From IMG/VR virus record IMGVR_UViG_3300033156_000258, positions 1 through 43,663 of that record: DNA of 43,663 nucleotides. One strand, given 5' to 3'. Shown piece after piece: positions 39,222 to 43,663 of the stretch. Positions within the stretch are counted from its first letter, which is position 1. Each line of letters begins with the position of its first letter. A program made the position numbers and the translations under genes. The notes under the pieces were generated by a model. That model saw nothing but the letters and a program-made list of their open reading frames with translations. It was not told where the DNA came from and did no database searches. Origin of the DNA: a virus.

Positions 39222-40427
39222 TTACCAGAGATCACTCAGAAGGTCAATCGCCTCCTGTTCATAGGTTGGATAGATGGTATCGGCAGTTTTGGACCATGAG
39301 ATAGAGTCGCCCTTGGAGTCCTTTTCCTTGGCATACTTGCGTGCCAGCGCCCAGGCGACGGCGGTTTCAGGATTCAAGTGGCCGTATGGCAGCTCGATGA
39401 AGCATGAGAGGTTGAGCAAGTTCACGGCGTGAGTGCGGGCCTCGGCCAGCCCGGTATCCATGAGCGCTTGGACGACATCGCCTTCCCATTGGTTCATAAG
39501 CCGTGGCGGCTTTTTATGGGTGGACTCCGGCGCAGGTTGCGGCTCGGGCTCAGGTTCCGGTTCATGCTCCGCCTGGGGCTCCGTTTGCGGGACATCGATA
39601 GCCGCGTCGGTTTCGGCTTCTGGTTCCGCCTCCGGTTCTGCTTCCTGTTCCTGATCCTCGCCTGCCAGCCTGCGCCGGAGATCCTCGATGCCTTCCTCCG
39701 TCCGGCTCTTGAGCAAGAGATTGGCATATTCATCGCTCAGGCCATTAGGGACATCCGCCCAGTCCTCATCGCCCATTATCTGATGATCGGCGGCGATGAC
39801 GCGGTTTGCCTCGGGGCTGAGATCAAGGTATTTGGCGAGCCGCTTCACGGCGACCTTGCGGGCCATCTCCGAATACCAAGCCTTCCAGGCTGGAGAATCA
39901 GGCGCCCTCGATGTCAGCCGGGCCTGTTCAATTTCATCCTTGTGGACCACTTCGAAGGTAGGCTCCGTGCCCTGCCGCCAGATGATAGCGTAGGCATGAG
40001 TTACCTCCCTATTTTCGCGATGGCCGCTCTGATCCGGCCGGTGGACCAGCTTCGGGGCAATTCCATATTCGTAATAGAACTCATCGCCCTCGAAAACGGC
40101 GCGGGCCTCGATCTTCAAGACGCCAGGCGATCGCAGCATGAGGTTGATGATGCCCTGAACCATCGGGATCAGTACGGCCTGGCCCTTATAGACGATGATC
40201 GTGGCCTCCCGACCGTCAGGATGCAGGCCCAGGCGTCCGGCCTCGCTGATGCTGAGGATCAAGCTTGCCTGGCTGGCCTTCGCCAGATCGGGCCGGCGCG
40301 AGAGCATCATCAGGGCGACATTGATGAAGCGATCGACATCGATATAGGATGGCAGAACGTGGGAAAGATTATCCCGCTTGCGTGCAAGGATCCCGCGCAT
40401 TTCGGGCAGAGATACCAGTTCGCTCAT
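39222..40427 (-). CDS. recT: RecT-family single-strand annealing protein with extra C-terminal domain (401 aa)
   Basis: The N-terminal 220 residues match RecT: DVDRFINVALMMLSRRPDLAKAS, SLILSISEAGRLGLHPDG, YKGQAVLIPMVQGI, VVHKDEIEQA and WYSEMARKVAVKRLAKYL. Next is an acidic repeat linker (EAEPEAEPEAETD; EPEPEPEPQPAPE) and an unusual C-terminal region (about 310-401) ending YPTYEQEAIDLLSDLW, as in acidic tips that bind partner proteins. It pairs complementary strands during recombination and replication. Preceded one base upstream by the exonuclease gene. Confidence 0.92.
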   Translation of the reverse strand: MSELVSLPEMRGILARKRDNLSHVLPSYIDVDRFINVALMMLSRRPDLAKASQASLILSISEAGRLGLHPDGREATIIVYKGQAVLIPMVQGIINLMLRSPGVLKIEARAVFEGDEFYYEYGIAPKLVHRPDQSGHRENREVTHAYAIIWRQGTEPTFEVVHKDEIEQARLTSRAPDSPAWKAWYSEMARKVAVKRLAKYLDLSPEANRVIAADHQIMGDEDWADVPNGLSDEYANLLLKSRTEEGIEDLRRRLAGEDQEQEAEPEAEPEAETDAAIDVPQTEPQAEHEPEPEPEPQPAPESTHKKPPRLMNQWEGDVVQALMDTGLAEARTHAVNLLNLSCFIELPYGHLNPETAVAWALARKYAKEKDSKGDSISWSKTADTIYPTYEQEAIDLLSDLW

Positions 40428-40428
40428 G

Positions 40429-41382
40429 TCATTCCTCCGAAGGCTTGATGAAGAATGGGGCGAATTGACGGTAGCCCTTGCCGATCACCTTATATTCATC
40501 GAGGGGAAGCTGGGCGGCTGCAGCAATGGCTTCGGCTGTCTTTTTCCAGGACACGCGGCCGGACATAGTGCGATAGTAGAAGCGGGCCATGCCAGGGATT
40601 TCGATGGCGGCGTATTCATGCTGATCCATCATCTCGCGGATGAGGGATTTGGCCTGATCTTCGAGCGCCTGGGCGGCCTCTCGAAGCTCGCGAGCTTCCT
40701 GGAAGTCCTTGGCGGCTTTGATCCATTCCTCGCCATCGACATAAATCAGGGCGCCTTCGACCTCGGGCATTTCAATGGCTTCGACGGGTTCGGTCGGCGG
40801 CGGCGTATCTTTTTCGACGTATTTCCAGAAGTCAACCTCGGCCTGGACGATTTGCTCGATCAGCTTGGGGTCGGCCTCGATGTCGAAGTGGAAAATATCC
40901 CAATTTTCGGCGTTGAACAGGGCGAAGCTGCCCCATTCGTAGCCATAGACCGCCAGGTAGTGCATGATCTGGGCGACCATGTAGTCGGGAAGCCCGCGGT
41001 TCTTTATATTGGCCATCGTGCGCAGGCCGGGGCACTTGATCTCCAGCACGCCGGTTGAAGAGACATCACCAACGGCCAGGATTTGGCGGTCAACGTTGCC
41101 GATGATGAACGGATATTCGGGGTGCTTTTTGAGGGGCTGGCGCCGGAGCTGGCGGCCGGTCTTTTCGGCATACAGCTCAGCAGCGACGGGCTCGAGAGTG
41201 ATGCCGCGCATCATTGCAGCGGTGATCATGGAGGGAGCGCTGCGGCGAGTCTTATCGAGCCAGACATCATAGGCCGATTTGTAGGGGTTGAGGCCGAGGA
41301 TGGCGCCTGCGTCAGAGCCGCCGATGCCCAGCTTGCGGGCCTCGAGCCAGGCTTCACGGTCCTTATAAGATGCGATACTCAT
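40429..41382 (-). CDS. YqaJ-family viral exonuclease (317 aa)
   Basis: The signature GIGGSDAGAILGLNPY is at residues 19-34. Other core residues are E64-P, D98 within NVDR, and LEIKC (113-117, E114 and K116), which together form the metal site of lambda-exonuclease-like enzymes. A helical C-terminus is longer than the core requires. It degrades one strand of broken DNA so that RecT can anneal the other; the two genes are adjacent and leftward. Start overlaps the upstream gene as ATGA. Confidence 0.92.
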   Translation of the reverse strand: MSIASYKDREAWLEARKLGIGGSDAGAILGLNPYKSAYDVWLDKTRRSAPSMITAAMMRGITLEPVAAELYAEKTGRQLRRQPLKKHPEYPFIIGNVDRQILAVGDVSSTGVLEIKCPGLRTMANIKNRGLPDYMVAQIMHYLAVYGYEWGSFALFNAENWDIFHFDIEADPKLIEQIVQAEVDFWKYVEKDTPPPTEPVEAIEMPEVEGALIYVDGEEWIKAAKDFQEARELREAAQALEDQAKSLIREMMDQHEYAAIEIPGMARFYYRTMSGRVSWKKTAEAIAAAAQLPLDEYKVIGKGYRQFAPFFIKPSEE

Positions 41383-41573
41383 TTCTCTTCTCCTTTTTCG
41401 TTATGGCATTGGTGGGGCTGATATGCTAGGATCTTCTGGGCGCCTCCGCTTGGGGAAAGCTGATAGACGCTGATGGGCTCGGGCTCAAGAAGGACCTCCT
41501 TATGCGTGGCGACGAGCCTCAGGGATATCACCGGCATATGGCAATCGGGACATTTATAGAACAGATTGTTCAT
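41379..41573 (-). CDS. Small zinc-binding protein, first gene of the recombination unit (64 aa)
   Basis: CPDCHMP near residue 8 and HQCHNEKG near 54 are a plausible zinc site spanning most of the protein. The start at 41573 follows a strong GGAGGGG, and the promoter is about 30 bases upstream. The stop overlaps the exonuclease start as ATGA. Similar small proteins sit before recombination genes in other phages; the role is unknown. Confidence 0.7.
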   Translation of the reverse strand: MNNLFYKCPDCHMPVISLRLVATHKEVLLEPEPISVYQLSPSGGAQKILAYQPHQCHNEKGEEK

Positions 41574-41600
41574 CTCCCCTCCGTGAACACGGGCAAAGGT

Positions 41601-41629
41601 ATTCTACACCAGCTTAGCGCATTAGTCAA
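41601..41629 (-). promoter_or_regulatory. Promoter of the leftward recombination operon
   Basis: On the minus strand TTGACT (41629-41624), a 17-base spacer and TAGAAT (41606-41601) form a strong sigma-70-like promoter. Transcription from about 41594 would give a 20-base leader with GGAGGGG before the 41573 gene. Confidence 0.8.
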
Positions 41630-41641
41630 ACCGGTGTTGAC
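41625..41641. promoter_or_regulatory. Inverted repeat between divergent promoters, possible operator
   Basis: GTCAA (41625-41629) and TTGAC (41637-41641) flank ACCGGTG. The arms are the two -35 boxes themselves, which lie only seven bases apart, so the symmetry may follow simply from the divergent promoters. A symmetric site here is nevertheless well placed for a small dimeric regulator such as the adjacent ribbon-helix-helix protein. Confidence 0.45.
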
Positions 41642-41665
41642 AAGCTGGCTGGGCCGTTATATACT
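41637..41665 (+). promoter_or_regulatory. Early rightward promoter, apparently leaderless
   Basis: TTGACA (41637-41642), exactly 17 bases, TATACT (41660-41665): an almost perfect consensus promoter. The ATG at 41672 lies six bases after the -10 box, where transcription should start, and no ribosome-binding site precedes it. The late promoter at 8029-8058 has the same geometry. Confidence 0.85.
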
Positions 41666-41671
41666 GTGAAC

Positions 41672-41848
41672 ATGGCTAGGACAAAGTTCTTTCACGTTCG
41701 GGCATCGGGCAAGGAGCGGGCGATGCTGGGCGATCTTGCGAAGGCAAGCGGACTGACGCGCAGCGAAGTTCTCCGCTTTGCGATCGAATTCGCCCGTGAG
41801 CATGCATCCCTGTTCCTGCTCTGGATCGACAGGCGCCTCAAGAGATAA
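41672..41848 (+). CDS. Ribbon-helix-helix regulator (58 aa)
   Basis: The sequence KFFHVRASGKERAMLGDLAKASG-LTRSEVLRFAIEFA has a ribbon-helix-helix pattern: a short beta strand with alternating residues, a helix, a turn, and a second helix starting SEVLRFAI. As the first gene after a divergent promoter it is a natural candidate for an autoregulator. The size matches the Arc/CopG class. A GTG at 41666 is in frame but would overlap the -10 region. Confidence 0.75.
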   Translation: MARTKFFHVRASGKERAMLGDLAKASGLTRSEVLRFAIEFAREHASLFLLWIDRRLKR

Positions 41849-41851
41849 TCA

Positions 41852-42082
41852 ATGCGGATAATCCGCGTGCCGATGAGTGGGGCCGATCTTAGGCGCTTAT
41901 CGGACATCTGTGAGGTTCTCGAGAAAGGCCGGGCCGAGGCGCTATCCTTTGCGATAAGCAGCCTGTGGCTCCGGCTTATTATTTTTGATGAGGATGCCAA
42001 TGACAGCGATAAAGATATGCAATGGGCTCTGGCTGATTCGGGGGAAGAAGAAGAAACTAGCCTGGGATCCGAACATCGATAA
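41852..42082 (+). CDS. Second ribbon-helix-helix-like protein (76 aa)
   Basis: RIIRVPMSGADLRRLSDICEVLEKGRAEALSFAISSLWL repeats the strand-helix-turn-helix order of the preceding protein, with a longer acidic tail (DEDANDSDKDMQWALADSG). A gene pair of this kind could form a heterodimer or a repressor and antirepressor. It starts three bases after the upstream stop without a clear ribosome-binding site. The last third overlaps another frame (42000). Confidence 0.6.
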   Translation: MRIIRVPMSGADLRRLSDICEVLEKGRAEALSFAISSLWLRLIIFDEDANDSDKDMQWALADSGEEEETSLGSEHR

Positions 42083-42170
42083 CTATCTCGCACGCGATAT
42101 TTGGCACCTGATCAACAGGGAGCCATCCAGGCGCGACAAGAAGCATTCCCGGGCGGGCGATGGCCTCTAA
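42000..42170 (+). CDS. Small hypothetical protein overlapping its neighbours (56 aa)
   Basis: A frame from ATG 42000 (after AGGAT at five bases) runs to 42170. It overlaps the regulator by 83 bases and the initiator by 11. It fills the otherwise empty 77 bases between these genes and contains RGKKKKLAWDPNIDNYLAR and a basic C-terminus. The heavy overlap makes it uncertain. Confidence 0.4.
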   Translation: MTAIKICNGLWLIRGKKKKLAWDPNIDNYLARDIWHLINREPSRRDKKHSRAGDGL

Positions 42171-43113
42171 ATACTGGATCAAGCTATATCACGAAATGCT
42201 GGACGATCCCAAGATAGGGAAGATGCCGGATCGTCTATGCTGGCGCATGGTGCAGCTATTCCTGGTCGCTGGAGAATTGGACATGGCCGGCCTTCTGCTG
42301 ACGACCGAGGATCTGTCCTGGCGGCTGAGGATGGAGCAGACAAAGCTGGAAGCTGATCTCCTTGCGCTGCAGAAATTTGAGATCATAAGCCAGGAAGAGG
42401 GCCTATGGAAAGTCAGGAACTTCGAAAAGAGGCAAGGCCCCATGAGCGCAGCCGAGCGAAAGCGGCGCCAGCGCGAAGCCGAGAGAAGGAAGAAAGAGGC
42501 CCTGTCACGAAACGTGACGGATGATGTCACGAAGCCGTCACGAAACGTGACAGATGATGTGTCACGAAGCGTGACAAAAGACGACATAAACGGAAACAAT
42601 ATTCAAGAAAATGAATGTCACGAAATGTCACGCGTAGATAAGATAAGAATAGATAAGATAAGAGAAGAAGAGAATCACGCGCGCGCGCACGCGCACGCGC
42701 GAGGCCAACAAATTGAAGATCATGAAAAGCCGATGTCACGAAGCGTGACGGATGATGTCACGGAAGTGTCACGAAGCGTGACGCCTGCTGCTCCTGCTGC
42801 TCCTGCTGCTCCTGCTTCCAAGGGCGACATTATCCGGATCCTCGCATCCGCAACCGGCATGATGGCAATCCCCCCAAAGGAATACGATCGCATCGAGCAG
42901 ATCTGGACGCTCATCGATCAATTCGGAAATGAAAAGGTCGAGGACGCGATACGCGTCGCATTCCAGAAGTGGATCAACACGAGGTCAAAAGATGGACGAT
43001 TCTACAAAAGAACGAATCTCGGATTCATCGATTGGGCCCAGGAAATTCTGCATGGAGGAAGCCTCGAATCTGGCAAGGAATCCTTCCTTGACCAGCTCAA
43101 AAGAGGCGATTGA
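42160..43113 (+). CDS. DnaD-like phage replication initiator with an in-gene origin (317 aa)
   Basis: Residues 1 to about 100 (YWIKLYHEMLDDPKIGKM, RLCWRMVQLFLVAG, LLTTEDLSWRLRM, LQKFEIIS, WKVRNFEKRQ) match the N-terminal winged-helix domain of phage replisome organisers. Residues about 115-208 are a low-complexity linker made entirely by the iteron DNA (repeats of SRNVTDDV, then VDKIRIDKIREE, then a His/Ala run and PAAPAAPAAPA). Residues about 215-317 form a DnaD-like C-terminal domain (EYDRIEQIWTLIDQFGNEKVEDAI). It would bind its own gene, open DNA and recruit host helicase. The start overlaps the small gene upstream. Confidence 0.85.
   Translation: MASKYWIKLYHEMLDDPKIGKMPDRLCWRMVQLFLVAGELDMAGLLLTTEDLSWRLRMEQTKLEADLLALQKFEIISQEEGLWKVRNFEKRQGPMSAAERKRRQREAERRKKEALSRNVTDDVTKPSRNVTDDVSRSVTKDDINGNNIQENECHEMSRVDKIRIDKIREEENHARAHAHARGQQIEDHEKPMSRSVTDDVTEVSRSVTPAAPAAPAAPASKGDIIRILASATGMMAIPPKEYDRIEQIWTLIDQFGNEKVEDAIRVAFQKWINTRSKDGRFYKRTNLGFIDWAQEILHGGSLESGKESFLDQLKRGD
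42504..42782. other. Candidate replication origin inside the initiator gene
   Basis: Five full copies of the palindromic iteron GTCACGAARCGTGAC lie at 42504-42518, 42537-42551, 42561-42575, 42735-42749 and 42768-42782. Half copies occur at 42526, 42617, 42627 and 42757. Start-to-start spacing is 33 bp for two pairs. Between the left and right iteron clusters are an A-rich tract with the tandem 15-mer TAGATAAGATAAGAA/G (42635-42664), a probable unwinding element, and an alternating purine-pyrimidine (CG) tract at 42676-42702. The arrangement mirrors lambda ori within gene O. Confidence 0.75.
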
Positions 43114-43237
43114 ACGTTGCCCCTGGTGCATGGGAAGCGGCATCGATCTTCCCGGCGCAAGGCTCGGCAAGTATGGCCCCGATGATATAGCTGATTGCCC
43201 GATGTGCGGAGGAGAAAAATGCCGCGAGAGAGATTGA
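43052..43237 (+). CDS. Small zinc-finger protein (61 aa)
   Basis: CPWCMGSG (about residues 23-30) and CPMCGG...C (about 51-58) make a DnaJ-like four-Cys zinc site. I chose ATG 43052, 62 bases inside the initiator; a TTG at 43088 would remove most of the overlap. The 3' end overlaps the next gene by 19 bases. It resembles the single zinc modules at 4962 and 1112. Confidence 0.65.
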   Translation: MEEASNLARNPSLTSSKEAIERCPWCMGSGIDLPGARLGKYGPDDIADCPMCGGEKCRERD

Positions 43238-43437
43238 TTATCGACAATCGAACCGATATGCCCATGAATGATGTGCTTCAATACGTCGCAAAGGTGATTG
43301 ATATGGGCAGAATATCCGATGAAGGCAGAAGCTATTGTTATGCAACAAGCTTCGTGAATGGGATTGTGATTGCAGCCATTAGAAACAAACGGTCTGATCG
43401 CCTGCTGATTTATAAGGCCGAAGCGAATAGATGCTGA
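43219..43437 (+). CDS. Conserved small phage protein (72 aa)
   Basis: The sequence MPRERLIIDNRTDMPMNDVL, then YVAKVIDMGRISDEGRSYCYATSF and IVIAAIRNKRSDRLLIY matches a recurring small phage protein of unknown function with the pattern IxNxTDxPxxDVLxYVxxVxxxGRIS. GGAGGAGAAAA lies before the ATG at 43219. It is upstream of the methyltransferase and overlaps it by seven bases. Confidence 0.8.
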   Translation: MPRERLIIDNRTDMPMNDVLQYVAKVIDMGRISDEGRSYCYATSFVNGIVIAAIRNKRSDRLLIYKAEANRC

Positions 43438-43663
43438 TCCAGGCTGATGCAGCTCGCATCCCTCTGCCCGATCGATCGGTTCATTGCGTCGTCACATCCC
43501 CGCCTTATTGGGGGCTGCGCAAGTACGCCGGGGACCAGGCCGCCGGGGAGTTCCCAAACCTGGGCCTGGAGGAGACGCCGCAAGAGCATATCGAGCGAAT
43601 CGTAGCCATCTTTCGGGAAGTGCGGCGAGTGCTGCGGGATGACGGGGTGGCGTGGCTGAATTA
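43431..43663 (+). CDS. DNA methyltransferase, N-terminal part; continues at base 1 (through 1111)
   Basis: ATG 43431 opens a frame that runs to the window end and continues through the circular join in frame with 1-1111 (409 residues in total). This part encodes the catalytic motif TSPPYWGLR at about residues 22-30 and the LGLEETPQEHIERIVAIF helix. It lies seven bases inside the preceding gene. See the entry at 1-1111 for the rest. Confidence 0.9.
   Translation, partial: MLIQADAARIPLPDRSVHCVVTSPPYWGLRKYAGDQAAGEFPNLGLEETPQEHIERIVAIFREVRRVLRDDGVAWLN
43550..43663. repeat. Terminal direct repeat, right copy
   Basis: Exact copy of 1-114; see that entry. Its 5' boundary at 43550 falls inside the methyltransferase gene and shows no motif of its own, which favours an assembly overlap over a physical cohesive or redundant end. 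Confidence 0.95.

Noticed and set aside
39122-39304. 60-residue frame behind an apparent GGAGG
   Set aside because: The apparent ribosome-binding site is the arm of a terminator hairpin, and the frame overlaps the end of recT on the other strand.
39429-40448. Long 339-residue frame on the + strand opposite recT
   Set aside because: It lies entirely antisense to a clearly recognisable RecT gene and its sequence is low-complexity without any domain. It is a mirror of GC-biased codon use.
40378-41058. 226-residue + strand frame opposite the YqaJ exonuclease
   Set aside because: Antisense to a conserved enzyme; no ribosome-binding site and no recognisable motif.
42504-42782. CRISPR-like array
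   Set aside because: The repeats are short palindromes with 9-18 bp gaps and lie in frame inside a replication gene; no cas genes exist. An origin explains them better.
1-43663. tRNA genes or a prophage integration module
   Set aside because: I saw no cloverleaf sequence, integrase or excisionase. The ribbon-helix-helix proteins alone do not show lysogeny.

Overview
The window is one complete circular (or terminally redundant) genome of a tailed, podovirus-like phage. The first 114 bases are repeated exactly at the end (1-114 = 43550-43663), so the unit length is 43,549 bp. A DNA methyltransferase gene reads in frame across the join. There are no ribosomal RNA genes, no recognisable tRNA genes, no integrase and no phage DNA polymerase, so lytic growth on host replication enzymes is the simplest reading. 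Likely host, by inference only: a Shine-Dalgarno-using bacterium, perhaps of the Chloroflexota. The clues are a Thr/Pro linker behind a signal peptide, a phage-encoded S-layer-homology lipoprotein, a GH25-type lysin, and two promoters placed so that the start codon would be the first transcribed base.

Layout on the circle: two divergent promoter regions (about 8.0 kb and 41.6 kb) and two convergent ends (about 4.9 kb and 39.05 kb) define four transcription units. (1) Rightward early/replication unit, from 41672 across the join to 4891: two ribbon-helix-helix-like regulators, a DnaD-like replication initiator with an apparent origin inside its own gene, small zinc proteins, the methyltransferase, a series of tiny coupled genes, a winged-helix protein and a PD-(D/E)XK nuclease. 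(2) Leftward unit, 7939 to 4962: RadC/JAMM protein, sliding-clamp-like protein and small zinc-ribbon proteins; three leaders carry the same G-quadruplex motif. (3) Rightward late unit, 8065 to 39028: candidate small terminase, receptor-binding and surface proteins, large fibre-like protein, large terminase, portal, a 2,687-residue polyvalent virion protein, scaffold, SU10-type capsid, adaptor and tail tube/nozzle, then lysis. Two glycosyltransferase/methyltransferase pairs and a polytopic membrane glycosyltransferase sit within it. (4) Leftward recombination unit, 41573 to 39222: zinc protein, YqaJ exonuclease and RecT annealase.

The most notable signals are: (a) an origin-like array of palindromic GTCACGAARCGTGAC iterons, a purine-rich tandem repeat and a (CG)n tract, all in frame inside the initiator gene, as in lambda O but in a DnaD-like gene; (b) 11-bp phased direct repeats (consensus YGTTWCAANNN) lying over the divergent 8.0-kb promoters and again over the ribosome-binding site of a downstream gene; (c) two promoters with the same geometry, -10 box, six bases, ATG; (d) three identical GGGCGGGTGGGTGGG motifs in 5' leaders; (e) a lysis protein that begins at a CTG in a CTGA overlap and contains, in frame, a complete holin-like protein with its own strong ribosome-binding site.
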